A stretch of DNA of 64,000 nt, from assembly GCA_963801715.1 (NCBI GenBank), contig CAWDGB010000005.1, forward strand, positions 1 to 64,000. The letters are read 5' to 3'. Below, in pieces: positions 47,250 through 55,978 of this stretch. How positions within the stretch are numbered: the first letter of the stretch is position 1; each line of letters opens with the position of its first letter. This DNA comes from CAVVJA01 sp963801715 (lineage in GTDB: Bacteria; Actinomycetota; Actinomycetes; Mycobacteriales; Jatrophihabitantaceae). The notes under the pieces were generated by a model, which worked only from the letters and a program-made list of their open reading frames with translations, had not been told where the DNA came from and did no database searches. A program made the translations under genes and the position numbers.

Positions 47250-48488
47250 ATGGACACTGTTACCCGCCGCCGCTTCCTGATCGCTTCGGGTGCCACCGGA
47301 GGGCTGGCCCTCGCGACTGGATCCGGACTGGTCACCTGGCACGAGCTATCCCAACGCGCTGTGTCCGATCCGCAGCCGGTTGGTTCGAAGATTCTGGTGA
47401 TCGTGACGCTGTACGGCGGCAATGACGGCATCAATACGCTCGTGCCGTATGCCGATCCTGCCTATCACGACGCGCGGCCGGAGCTCGCGTACGCCGAGAG
47501 TGAGGTGCTGCACCTCGACGAGTCGGTCGGTCTGAACCCGGCAATGAAAGGCACGGCTGGGCTATGGCGAGAGGGACAGCTGGCCGTCGTGCGCGGGGTC
47601 GGCTATCCGAAGCCTGATCACAGCCATTTCCGCTCGATGGACATCTGGCAAACAGCGTCTCCCGACGTTCCGGTCAACACCGGGTGGATCGGCCGGTGGC
47701 TGGACGCAACCGGCGACGACCCAGTGCGCGCGGTGAATATCGGAGCCGTGCTTCCGCCACTCGCCGTCGGCGCAAACTCAGCTGCTGCCGCGCTCCCACT
47801 GGGTCGCGACGCGCCTCTGCCCGCCGATCTCCAGACGGCGCTACGTGGGCTGGGTAAGCCGGACCCGTCCGACTCGGCGGCCGAGGCTCTGGTCACGGCG
47901 TCCTACCGAGCCGAGCGGACAGCGGCAGCCACGTTCGCGACCGTGCTCGACCCAAACGCCGTCCAGCCGGACCACGATCAGCTCGCTGCGGCGGGATCCG
48001 CGGGCGGACAGCAGAGCCTCAAAGCTCAGCTCGACGTCGTCGCGCGGTGCATCAAGGTCGGAGTGCCAACCTCGGTATACGCGGTCAGCCTTGGCGGGTT
48101 CGACACTCATGCCGACGAGAAGGGCACCCAGCAGGCGCAACTTGGCGTGTTGGATTCGGCGCTCACCGGCTTCCTCCAGGACATGGCCGGAGATCCCCGT
48201 GGCCAGGGCGTCGCCGCACTCGTCTACTCCGAATTCGGCCGCCGAGTCACGGCAAATGCCTCGCAGGGCACCGACCACGGCACAGCCGGCCCGGTATTCG
48301 TCGCCGGGCGCCCGGTCAAAGGCGGCTTCTACGGTGCTCCGCCGTCGCTGTCGGACCTGGACAACGGGGACCTCAAGGTCTCGACCGACTTCCGCGACGT
48401 CTACGCCGAGCTACTGCACAAGCTCCTGGACACCGACCCCGCTCGGGTTCTCGGTAACTCGCGATCGGAGTTGGGCTTCCTCGCCTGA
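47250..48488 (+). CDS. Tat-exported DUF1501 protein
   Basis: 412 residues. A twin-arginine signal (TRRRFLIASGA, residues 5-15) is followed by the sulfatase-like DUF1501 domain: VTLYGGNDGINTLVPYADPA, NPAMKGTAGLWREGQLAVVR, DHSHFRSMDIWQTA, TSVYAVSLGGFDTHADEKGT, VYSEFGRRVTANASQGTDHG. The metal-type residues (Asp/His in GGFDTHAD and GTDHGT) are intact. With the preceding DUF1800 protein it likely acts outside the membrane. The pair sits on the strand opposite to the pur genes. Confidence 0.92.
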   Translation: MDTVTRRRFLIASGATGGLALATGSGLVTWHELSQRAVSDPQPVGSKILVIVTLYGGNDGINTLVPYADPAYHDARPELAYAESEVLHLDESVGLNPAMKGTAGLWREGQLAVVRGVGYPKPDHSHFRSMDIWQTASPDVPVNTGWIGRWLDATGDDPVRAVNIGAVLPPLAVGANSAAAALPLGRDAPLPADLQTALRGLGKPDPSDSAAEALVTASYRAERTAAATFATVLDPNAVQPDHDQLAAAGSAGGQQSLKAQLDVVARCIKVGVPTSVYAVSLGGFDTHADEKGTQQAQLGVLDSALTGFLQDMAGDPRGQGVAALVYSEFGRRVTANASQGTDHGTAGPVFVAGRPVKGGFYGAPPSLSDLDNGDLKVSTDFRDVYAELLHKLLDTDPARVLGNSRSELGFLA

Positions 48489-48497
48489 TGCCCGAAA

Positions 48498-48731
48498 TCA
48501 ACCTCGGTAAATGGTGAAGTCCTCGATCACCGGATTGGCGAGCAGCCCGTCGGCCACGGTGATCAGCGTCGCGTCGTCGACGCCGTCAGCTACGTCGAGC
48601 TCAAAGTGCTTGCCCTGCCGCACGCCGACCACTCCGTCGATACCGAGCCGACCGAGCGCGCCCAGGATCGCTTGCCCTTGCGGATCGAGGATCTCCGGCT
48701 TGAGCACGACGTCGACCACCACGCGGGTCAC
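48498..48731 (-). CDS. purS: FGAM synthase, small linking subunit
   Basis: 77 residues: VVVDVVLKPEILDPQGQAIL, GALGRLGIDGVVGVRQGKHF, ELDVADGVDDA. PurS bridges PurL and PurQ. It normally lies directly before purQ; here it is separated from purQ by 2.7 kb with the DUF1800/DUF1501 pair on the other strand, so co-transcription with purQ is unlikely unless the transcript runs antisense through that pair. Confidence 0.95.
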   Translation of the reverse strand: MTRVVVDVVLKPEILDPQGQAILGALGRLGIDGVVGVRQGKHFELDVADGVDDATLITVADGLLANPVIEDFTIYRG

Positions 48732-48833
48732 GCAACCCCCCTCCGACGATCAACCCGTGAGCCTAGCCGGGCGGCCCTTTTCCACGCGGTCGACCCAGGG
48801 TTCGCCAGCTGCGGGGTTTCCTGCCGCAGGCGT

Positions 48834-49724
48834 TCACGTCGCAGCGCCCGGCCAGTCGGAGAAGTTTCGGCCCGTCAACAACTCATACGCACGGACATAA
48901 CGATCGCGCGTAGCCGCGACGACCTCGTCGGGCAGGTGGGGCGGCGCGGCTCCGCCCCGGCGATCCCACGCTGCGGCGGGTGAGGTGAGCCAGTCGCGCA
49001 CGAACTGCTTGTCGTAGCTCGGCTGGCTGCGCCCCGGCCGCCACTGGTCGGCCGGCCAGAACCGCGACGAGTCGGGCGTGAGCACCTCGTCGGCCAGCAC
49101 GACACGGCCGGCAGCGTCCACGCCCAATTCGATCTTGGTGTCCGCGAGCAGCACGCCGGCTCGTTCGGAGAGCTCCGCGCCACGCGCGTAAACCGCCAGG
49201 GTGATCTCTCGCAGCTCTCGTGCCCGTGGCACGCCGAGTACGGCGGCTACGTCGTCGAACGTCATCGGCTCGTCGTGCCGACCCCTAGGTGCCTTGGTCG
49301 ACGGGGTGAAGATCGCCTCGTCGAGACGCGATCCTTCGTGCAGCCCCGGCGGAAGCGCGAGCCCACTCACCTGGCCGCTCGACTGGTAGTCCGCCCACCC
49401 GGACCCGGCGAGATAGCCCCGGGCCACGCACTCGACCGGGATCATGTCGAGCGGGCGGCAGAGCATCGCTCGGCCCCGCCATCGAGGCGGAATCGCTGGA
49501 CCGGCCGCGCTGATCAGGTGATGTGGGACGACGTCGGCCAGCTGCTCGAACCACCACACCGACAGTGCCGTGAGGACCCGTCCCTTGTCCGGAATCGGCG
49601 TGTCTAGGACCACGTCGTAGGCGGAGATCCGGTCACTCGCCACCATGAGCAGCGCGCCGTCCGCGGTGCGATACAGGTCGCGGACCTTGCCCGAGTGCAC
49701 CGGTACCAGGCCGTCTGCGGTCAC
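48834..49724 (-). CDS. purC: SAICAR synthetase
   Basis: 296 residues from GTG 49724. Motifs: VHSGKVRDLYRTADGALLMV, ASDRISAYDVVLDTPIPDKG, IPVECVARGYLAGSGWADYQ, GLHEGSRLDEAIFTPSTKAP, LADTKIELGVDAAGRVVLAD, and a C-terminal PSYDKQFVRDWL. It joins CAIR and aspartate. The product feeds purB, also in this window. Confidence 0.95.
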   Translation of the reverse strand: MTADGLVPVHSGKVRDLYRTADGALLMVASDRISAYDVVLDTPIPDKGRVLTALSVWWFEQLADVVPHHLISAAGPAIPPRWRGRAMLCRPLDMIPVECVARGYLAGSGWADYQSSGQVSGLALPPGLHEGSRLDEAIFTPSTKAPRGRHDEPMTFDDVAAVLGVPRARELREITLAVYARGAELSERAGVLLADTKIELGVDAAGRVVLADEVLTPDSSRFWPADQWRPGRSQPSYDKQFVRDWLTSPAAAWDRRGGAAPPHLPDEVVAATRDRYVRAYELLTGRNFSDWPGAAT

Positions 49725-49802
49725 TTGCTGATCGTCGCAGGCACGCTGAACGCGCCGTCGTCGACCTGGGAGGTTGTCGATGGAGGAACGAGGTCGGTCG
49801 GC

Positions 49803-50144
49803 CTATCGGGGCCAACTGACCTGGGTGACCTCACCTCCAGATATGTCGACGATCAGTTGTGGCCGGCCGGCGATGCGCTCGTAGAGCTCGTACCGGCCTT
49901 GGTGCAGCTCAGGAAACACCGCGCTCCACATCGTTCGGCCCACGACCGGGCGACCCACGACACCAACGTGTGAGAGGAGGGCCCGACGGCTCGCGCCGAC
50001 CGACCGAATCTCGATCTCCACGTCGGCCATGGTCTCCGGCATGGCTACCACGAGCGCGCCGACGTCTCCGCCGATGTCGAGGACCACCGGGCCTTGTCCG
50101 GCATGGGGATTCTCGTGGTGCATGTGCACGGCGGTGGCGGTCAT
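49803..50144 (-). CDS. Hypothetical protein coupled to DUF4331
   Basis: 113 residues. A His-rich start (VHMHHENPH) is followed by a beta-rich body: VVLDIGGDVGALVVAMPETM, EIEIRSVGASRRALLSHVGV, VFPELHQGRYELYERIAGRP. The pattern recurs in actinobacterial small proteins of unknown function. Its ATG overlaps the stop of the DUF4331 gene (ATGA). Confidence 0.75.
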   Translation of the reverse strand: MTATAVHMHHENPHAGQGPVVLDIGGDVGALVVAMPETMADVEIEIRSVGASRRALLSHVGVVGRPVVGRTMWSAVFPELHQGRYELYERIAGRPQLIVDISGGEVTQVSWPR

Positions 50145-51532
50145 GGCGACGTCGTGCCCGGCATCGTCTGGTAGCCGCCCCCGGGTAGCGGGACGTACGG
50201 GAACGTGGTGAGGAAGGCCGGGAGATTGTTGCTTGCCGGCGGTAACGCTGTTCCGTCCTGGATCAGCGCTGCCGCCCCGTCGGGCGTAAACGACGGATCA
50301 ACGAGCGGGATGGTGAGGCCGGCCACCGCACGCAGCTCGACGGTCACCACGTCGTCGAGCAGCCGCCGGCCGTTCGGGAACCCCGCCGGGTCCCCGGCCA
50401 CGAGACCGAGCGGATTCGGCTTGGCGGATGGCGGGATAGCCAGGTTGAGGCGCAGCAGGTCGGCCTGCGTCGCGCCGGTGAAGTTCTGGAAGCCGGGGAC
50501 GACGCCCGCGGGGATCCCGGTCAGCAGGATGGCGGCCAGGTCGGCTCGGGGCTTGGTGTACGCGGCCAGATTCGGGAATACGCCCGGATACAGCACCGGC
50601 AGCAGACCAGCAAGCTCCGGATGAAGCACGAACTGGGCGAATTGGTCATCGTCGCTAGGGTCGACGCGGTTCCATCGGTCCTTCTTGGCCATCGGCACGA
50701 TGACCTCGTTGAACAGCGGGTTGGCCAGTCGTGAGACCTGCCGGAATGGGCCGTGCCATTGCCAGCCGCTGTTGTCGTCCCAGACCTTGGAGCGCTGGCG
50801 GCTGGCGCTGGCATACACACCAATGACGGAATCCTGCGCCTGGGGGTCCTTGGGGTCGTGACCGCCGACGGTCAGATCGGTCTTCGGCACCTGCAGCGCG
50901 ATGGTGTGCACGTTCGTGGCCTGCGTCCCGTTGACGCCGGCCGCTGCGGCGCTCGGGATCAAGTGCAGGTTCTGAAAGGGCCGCAACGTACCGAGGTCGA
51001 AGATGCTCCCGAGGTCGACGTGGAAACTCTCTCCGCGCTGTCCGGCGAACACCTTCCGCCCGCCGGGCAGGTTGTAGACCGCTTGCGCAGCCAGCGCGGC
51101 GTAGTTCGGCGTGCTGCGAACACCCACGTTGACGGGCGGGCAGAGCAGGCCGCTCGCCAGTTGCTGCGGGCCCTTGCCCCGCTCCACGCGGGTGACCGAG
51201 TACGTCTGAGGACGGTTCCAGGTGGCGTCGGTGATCTTGGTGATCTGGCCTGTGTTGTATAGGAATGTATTGGGGTTACGGATCGCCGTCCTGAACCGGA
51301 ATTGGTAGGTGATGTCGTCCTGCGCCTTACCCCGGTTCGAGATGTTGATCTCGTAGAGCACGTCGTCGCCGAACTCGTAGAAATTCGGGCCGCCCTCGGG
51401 GATCTGGGACGGAATGAAGTTGGCAATGAGGGTGACGGTGTTCGGCCTGTCCGGGCTGACGAACGCGTACGTGTCGGTGTTGTCGGCGACCGGGTCCTTG
51501 CTGATCTCCGGCGCTTCGCGATGCGACGACAT
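50141..51532 (-). CDS. DUF4331 protein, second copy
   Basis: 463 residues from ATG 51532 (GAAGGG upstream). MSSHREAPEISKDPVADNTD and TYAFVSPDRPNTVTLIANFI give the DUF4331 start, with the SSHREAP motif. Further blocks: DDVLYEINISNRGKAQDDIT, VFAGQRGESFHVDLGSIFDL, AKKDRWNRVDPSDDDQFAQF, RRLLDDVVTVELRAVAGL. It is longer than the copy at 10734. It has no signal peptide of its own; the gene upstream encodes a Tat-exported small protein. Role unknown. Confidence 0.9.
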   Translation of the reverse strand: MSSHREAPEISKDPVADNTDTYAFVSPDRPNTVTLIANFIPSQIPEGGPNFYEFGDDVLYEINISNRGKAQDDITYQFRFRTAIRNPNTFLYNTGQITKITDATWNRPQTYSVTRVERGKGPQQLASGLLCPPVNVGVRSTPNYAALAAQAVYNLPGGRKVFAGQRGESFHVDLGSIFDLGTLRPFQNLHLIPSAAAAGVNGTQATNVHTIALQVPKTDLTVGGHDPKDPQAQDSVIGVYASASRQRSKVWDDNSGWQWHGPFRQVSRLANPLFNEVIVPMAKKDRWNRVDPSDDDQFAQFVLHPELAGLLPVLYPGVFPNLAAYTKPRADLAAILLTGIPAGVVPGFQNFTGATQADLLRLNLAIPPSAKPNPLGLVAGDPAGFPNGRRLLDDVVTVELRAVAGLTIPLVDPSFTPDGAAALIQDGTALPPASNNLPAFLTTFPYVPLPGGGYQTMPGTTSP

Positions 51533-51536
51533 GCGA

Positions 51537-51788
51537 TCAGCCCTTCGCGGCGTGGTTGAGCCGGGCGACAAGGTCTTTGTCGTGGACGACGACCTCATGT
51601 TCACCGACCAGCAATGCGACCTCGGATGTGCGTACATCCGTCACGTAGGCGACGAGCGGTCCTTCAGCGTCGCCGATGTCCGGTGGCTTCGCAGCGGCAG
51701 CGGCCGACGGGACGGCCGCCGCCACACCCGCGGCGGCTGCTCCGACTCCGGCGATTGTCAGAAACCCTCGACGAGACGTGTCCTTCAT
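51537..51788 (-). CDS. Small Tat-exported protein
   Basis: 83 residues, ATG 51788 after AGGAGGAGG. A twin-arginine signal (SRRGFLTIAGVGAAAAG) ends around PSAAAAAK. The short mature part has VAYVTDVRTSEVALLVGEHE and VVVHDKDLVARLNHAAKG. Only 4 bases separate it from DUF4331, so it opens the operon. Such small Tat proteins may chaperone or anchor a partner; that is inference. Confidence 0.82.
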   Translation of the reverse strand: MKDTSRRGFLTIAGVGAAAAGVAAAVPSAAAAAKPPDIGDAEGPLVAYVTDVRTSEVALLVGEHEVVVHDKDLVARLNHAAKG

Positions 51789-51960
51789 GTGACGTCCTCC
51801 TCCTGCCTCCGTCGTTGCTTTCGGGAGGCTTCGTGTCGTCGCTCACATGTGGTTCCCAGTGGGCTGAAAGCTAACCAAAACTTCACGCACAGATCTGGCA
51901 TAAGCCCGTCAAAGTGGGCGTAAGGTCGCCCGCTGTCCACCCAGCACCTGACCTGGAGCC

Positions 51961-52473
51961 GTGATGTCGTTCTCCCCGCCTCCCCACCCCTACCCGCCCG
52001 ATCGCTACCACGGGGATACCGGCGAGGTCAGCGCCCGATGGCGGCCATCAGACCGGGATCACGACCTGGTCAGCAACACCGGCTCGGTCGACTACCTCGC
52101 CACCGGCACATCGACCAACAGCGATTACGGGCTCTACCGGTGGAACATGGGACCGCAGCCGAGCGGGCCCGACGCCCACTTCCACAAGTCGCTGTCCGAA
52201 TCGTTCTTCGTCCTGTCCGGCACCATCCGGCTGTTCAACGGTTCGACCTGGATCGACGGGCGTCCGGGTGACTATCTGTACGTTCCGGAAGGTGGACTGC
52301 ACGGGTTCCGCAACGAATCAGGCGAGCCGGCGTCGATGCTGATCCTGTTCGCTCCGGGAGCACCCCGTGAGGCGTACTTCGAGGGGCTAGCCGAGATCGG
52401 GCGCACCGGCGTGCGGCCGTCCCCGGAGGCGATGGCCGAGTTCTACCTGCGGCATGACACCTACTGGGTATAG
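51961..52473 (+). CDS. Cupin-domain protein
   Basis: 170 residues from GTG 51961 (ATG 51964 also possible). Cupin motif 1: GPDAHFHKSLSESFFVLSGT (GxxxHxHxxxxExxxV). Motif 2: GDYLYVPEGGLHGFRNES (PxGxxHxxxN). The metal-binding His and Glu are present. The fold may be an enzyme or a small-molecule sensor. Divergent from the Tat-DUF4331 operon. Confidence 0.88.
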   Translation: MMSFSPPPHPYPPDRYHGDTGEVSARWRPSDRDHDLVSNTGSVDYLATGTSTNSDYGLYRWNMGPQPSGPDAHFHKSLSESFFVLSGTIRLFNGSTWIDGRPGDYLYVPEGGLHGFRNESGEPASMLILFAPGAPREAYFEGLAEIGRTGVRPSPEAMAEFYLRHDTYWV

Positions 52474-52553
52474 GCACCACCTGCTGCCGCAGCTATCTGG
52501 TCGTCGGGGATGATCAGCAGTCTCACCAACGAATCATGCATACGTCCGGAGGG

Positions 52554-53045
52554 TCACTGCTTGCGGACGATGCGCTCGGGCTCGCCGGGCTTCCAGATGG
52601 TGATGTCCAAGTGGCCGCCGCTCACCTCGACCGACGCGGCGCCGCGGAGATCCGCGGCGTAGAGATGGTCGAATCGCCGGCTCCGCACATCAATTCCGGT
52701 CTCGGCGTACATCCATTCCGCGTAGCGGCCCTGCAGCTCGGTGTCCTGGACGTCGCGAACCACGCCCCAGACCTTCGCATCACCGTCGCTGACCTGCGTG
52801 TCAACGGTCGCGGTGTGCAGCGTGAATCTCGGGTCGCGGCCCAGGTCGCGCAGTTTGAACGTGTTGGGCATCCCGCCGATCCACATGTGCTCTTCGAATA
52901 TTCGTGGCTCCATCGGGCTGATCCGCGGGTAGCCGTCCGACCGAAGCGTGCCCAGCATGCACAGTCCGCCGGTCGCGGCGTGGCGGCGGCTGAAGATCTC
53001 TGAGATGCGTCGTGCCTGTGTGACGAACTCATGCCAGGTGGCCAT
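52554..53045 (-). CDS. Pyridoxamine-5'-phosphate-oxidase-fold (PPOX) protein
   Basis: 163 residues from ATG 53045. GGLCMLGTLRSDGYPRISPM, HMWIGGMPNTFKLRDLGRDP, and RFTLHTATVDTQVSDGDAKV fit the split-barrel flavin/F420-binding fold of the PPOX family. Flavin, F420 or haem could be the cofactor; motifs do not decide. Confidence 0.85.
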   Translation of the reverse strand: MATWHEFVTQARRISEIFSRRHAATGGLCMLGTLRSDGYPRISPMEPRIFEEHMWIGGMPNTFKLRDLGRDPRFTLHTATVDTQVSDGDAKVWGVVRDVQDTELQGRYAEWMYAETGIDVRSRRFDHLYAADLRGAASVEVSGGHLDITIWKPGEPERIVRKQ

Positions 53046-53080
53046 ATCAACACCTCTCTGGACGGTATGCATACGTTCGG

Positions 53081-53566
53081 TCAACGACTCGTCGCCCGCA
53101 GCGCGAGGACGAGGCTGACCGTGCCGGCCAGCGACGTCAGCGTCCGGACGTGGTTCCACGCCAGCCACGGCGTGACGAACTGCGACCACGTGGTGCCCGC
53201 ACCAGCCGCATTCGGGTCGACGGTCATCAGCGCCTCGTTGTGCGGGATGTGGTAGACGACCGTCACCAGCGCACTGACGATGTAGAGCGCGCACCCGAGT
53301 ATGAGCCAGACAGTGGCCGCGTCGCGATTCCGGAGCCCGTGAATGGCCAGTACCACGCACACGATCGCGGTCCCGAACAAAGCCAGCATGAACAACGGAT
53401 TGGGTGCGGCCTTGTTGATCGCGTTCATCGCCGCGATGCTCTGCGCGTGCGACAGCCGGCGGAGGCCGGTCATGATGAACGTGGAGAAGGCGAAGTACAC
53501 ACCGGCCGTGAGGCCCGCCCCCACCGCAGCGGCCAGGGTCAAGCCCCGGGCGTAGCCGTCGATCAT
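53081..53566 (-). CDS. DUF1772 membrane protein
   Basis: 161 residues with about four membrane helices: LTLAAAVGAGLTAGVYFAFS, PLFMLALFGTAIVCVVLAIH, TVWLILGCALYIVSALVTVV, and a final TLTSLAGTVSLVLALRATSR. The FSTFIMTGLRRLSHAQSIAA and PHNEAL patterns identify DUF1772 (anthrone-oxygenase-like). Its start overlaps the NmrA gene stop (ATGA). Confidence 0.88.
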   Translation of the reverse strand: MIDGYARGLTLAAAVGAGLTAGVYFAFSTFIMTGLRRLSHAQSIAAMNAINKAAPNPLFMLALFGTAIVCVVLAIHGLRNRDAATVWLILGCALYIVSALVTVVYHIPHNEALMTVDPNAAGAGTTWSQFVTPWLAWNHVRTLTSLAGTVSLVLALRATSR

Positions 53567-54402
53567 CGGGCCACCTCGGTGGTGTCGGCGGACCATATTC
53601 CAGTGGCCGCAGTGTCGTCGGCGTAGTCGGCGAAGTCGCGTGGCCGGCGGCCGAGCACTCGCTCGACGTCGTCGCTCAGGTCGGCGTTGTGCCCGTCGAG
53701 CACACGGGCGAACAGGTCCGTGAGCGGCTCAATTTCGTCGGCCGGGACGCCCGCTCGGGCCGCGGCGTCGGCATACTCCGCGGACGTGATCGGCACATAG
53801 CGCACGACGCGGCCGGTGGCCCGAGACAGCTCACGAGCGACATCGGCGAAGGTGAGCAAGCGGGGTCCGGTTAGCTCGTACACCCTTCCGGCGTGCCCGT
53901 CTCGGGTCAGCGCGGCGACGGCCACGTCGGCTACGTCGGCGACGTCGATGAACGGCTCAGCGATGTCGGCGGCCGGTAACGCAATTACGCCCTCCAGCAC
54001 CGGTTGGAGGAGGAAGTGCTCACTGAAGTTCTGCGCGAACCAGCTCGAGCGCAGGATCGTCCATTCCGCGCCGGAATCGCGCACCGCCTGCTCACTGGGT
54101 TCCGCATCGGGCTCGCCACGCCCGGACAGCAGCACCAGTCGGCGCACGCCGCTCGCCACAGCCATCTTCGCGAATGCGCCGACGCGATCGGCCGCTCCCG
54201 GGAATGAGACATCCGGGTAGTAGGAGACGTAGGCCGAGTCGACCTCGTGCAGCGCCGGCGCCCAGGTCGTGTCGTCGGCCCAGTCGAAACGCGGGTCGCC
54301 GGTCCGGGAACCGATCCGCACCGGCCGGTCGAGCCCGGGCAGTCGTGCCGCGACGCGGCTTCCGGTCTTTCCGTTGCCTCCGAGTACAAGTGTTGTTGTC
54401 AT
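53563..54402 (-). CDS. NmrA-like NAD(P)-binding protein
   Basis: 279 residues from ATG 54402. TTTLVLGGNGKTGSRVAARL is the GxxGxxG nucleotide motif; VRRLVLLSGRGEPDAEPSEQ, SGAEWTILRSSWFAQNFSEH and IAEPFIDVADVADVAVAALT are typical atypical-SDR blocks. It shares an operon with DUF1772 and is divergent from an AraC regulator. Such trios are frequent in actinobacteria and respond to small molecules; function here unknown. Confidence 0.88.
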   Translation of the reverse strand: MTTTLVLGGNGKTGSRVAARLPGLDRPVRIGSRTGDPRFDWADDTTWAPALHEVDSAYVSYYPDVSFPGAADRVGAFAKMAVASGVRRLVLLSGRGEPDAEPSEQAVRDSGAEWTILRSSWFAQNFSEHFLLQPVLEGVIALPAADIAEPFIDVADVADVAVAALTRDGHAGRVYELTGPRLLTFADVARELSRATGRVVRYVPITSAEYADAAARAGVPADEIEPLTDLFARVLDGHNADLSDDVERVLGRRPRDFADYADDTAATGIWSADTTEVAR

Positions 54403-54482
54403 GACCCCAGTCAAGGCACCAGCGGGTAGACCGTACATAGCTAATTCGCTCGATTTCATGCGCCAGCGTCTACGCTGGCTGA

Positions 54483-55463
54483 ATGGATGCACTCGTGGGC
54501 TTCCTCAACGGCCCCCGCGCCCGGGGTGCATTCTTGCTGCGCTCCGTCATGGACCCGCCCTGGTCACTGCGCATCAAAGACGAGGCGCCGCTCACCATCG
54601 CGGCCGTGGTCCGCGGTACCGCATGGATCCTGCCCGACGGCGCCGACGCGCGGCCGATGCACACCGGCGACGTCGCGCTGATCCGCGGCCCAGACCACTA
54701 CACCGTCGCCGACTCCCCACAAACCACGCCCCAGGTGATCATCCATCCGGGGCAGGTCTGTACCACGCTCGACGGCGTAAGCGTCGCTGAGGCGATGGAC
54801 CAGGGGGTGCGCACGTGGGGCAATGCCGCGCACGGCGCCACCGTGCTGCTTACCGGCACCTACCAAGGCGCCGGCGAGATCAGCCGGCGCGTCACCGACG
54901 CGCTCCCCCAGCTGGTCGTGCTCCGCGATGGGGACTGGGACTGCCCCGTCCTACCGCTACTCGCCGCCGAGATCGGCAAGGACGACCTCGGCCAAGCCGC
55001 CGTGCTCGACCGACTGCTCGATCTGCTCGTCGTCGCCGCGCTCCGCGCGTGGTTCGCTCGTGCTGACGTGCACTCGCCGACCTGGTATCAAGCTCACGCC
55101 GATCCGATAGCGGGTCGCGCACTCCGGCTCCTGCACAACAACCCGGCCCATCCCTGGACAGTCGCCGCCCTGGCCGCCGAAGTCGGCATCTCCCGGGCCG
55201 CGCTCGCGCGACGATTCACCGGCCTGGTCGGAGAACCACCGATGACCTTTCTCACCAGCTACCGGCTTGCCCTGGCCGCGGACCTGCTGCTCGAACCTGG
55301 CAGCACCGTGGCTGCCATCGCCCGGCGGGTCGGCTATACCAGCCCGTTCACGTTCAGTACGGCCTTCAAGCGCCGGTACGGCACGAGTCCACTCGCGCAT
55401 CGCCGCAGCACTACGGCGGACGCATCGCCGCGCAGCGGACACAGGCCGGCCGAGCGCCAGTGA
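54483..55463 (+). CDS. AraC-family regulator with cupin-type sensor domain
   Basis: 326 residues. The N-terminal cupin half (PPWSLRIKDEAPLTIAAVVR, ADARPMHTGDVALIRGPDHY) precedes two AraC helix-turn-helices: PWTVAALAAEVGISRAALAR with RFTGLVGEPPMTFLTSYRLA, and TVAAIARRVGYTSPFTFSTA with FKRRYGTSP. It is divergent from the NmrA/DUF1772 operon by 80 bases and probably controls it. Confidence 0.92.
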   Translation: MDALVGFLNGPRARGAFLLRSVMDPPWSLRIKDEAPLTIAAVVRGTAWILPDGADARPMHTGDVALIRGPDHYTVADSPQTTPQVIIHPGQVCTTLDGVSVAEAMDQGVRTWGNAAHGATVLLTGTYQGAGEISRRVTDALPQLVVLRDGDWDCPVLPLLAAEIGKDDLGQAAVLDRLLDLLVVAALRAWFARADVHSPTWYQAHADPIAGRALRLLHNNPAHPWTVAALAAEVGISRAALARRFTGLVGEPPMTFLTSYRLALAADLLLEPGSTVAAIARRVGYTSPFTFSTAFKRRYGTSPLAHRRSTTADASPRSGHRPAERQ

Positions 55464-55470
55464 CCCGAAA

Positions 55471-55830
55471 TCATTCGGTCAGCGCAGCGGCAGCCGTGGC
55501 CCGCAGTTTCTCCATCCGCACCCGGGTGAATAGCGCCGCGATGACGACCGCCCCGACCACCGTGATAACCCGGTTGGCATCGACGGCAGGCATCCAGCGG
55601 ACGGTGCCGTTCTTCATGACGTAGGCGCCGCTTGGCCGAGCGTGCAACCCGAAACCTCCGCCACTGCCTTCTTGGCCCTCTTCCCGATCGTGGCCCCCGC
55701 CCCCACCACCGCCTCCGGATACCCTGGCGGCGGCGATGACCGTCGTGCCGTCGCGGGTATACGGCTCGGCAAATACGAGATGCGCACTGAACGCATCCCG
55801 TGCGGCCGCGACTACCTCATCCATGCCCAT
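55471..55830 (-). CDS. GerW/YtfJ-like sporulation-type protein
   Basis: 119 residues from ATG 55830, GAAAGGAG upstream. VFAEPYTRDGTTVIAAARVS, a Gly-rich run (GGGGGGGG), GFGLHARPSGAYVMKNGTVR and WMPAVDANRVITVVGAVVIA match the YtfJ/GerW family, with a C-terminal membrane-associated stretch. In Bacillus it is a spore protein; in actinobacteria homologues exist without clear role. Confidence 0.85.
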   Translation of the reverse strand: MGMDEVVAAARDAFSAHLVFAEPYTRDGTTVIAAARVSGGGGGGGGHDREEGQEGSGGGFGLHARPSGAYVMKNGTVRWMPAVDANRVITVVGAVVIAALFTRVRMEKLRATAAAALTE

Positions 55831-55978
55831 CGCTACGCTCCTTTCGAGCCTCGTACGGCCGGACTCTGCTAACCCTGCCGCCAACCACCTGGTGCTCAAG
55901 GCGCCCCAGCGCATTGCCGCCGTGATGTACCAAGATCATCGCCATCGCAGCCCTCCATCTCCGGAGGGGCCGGCTGGA

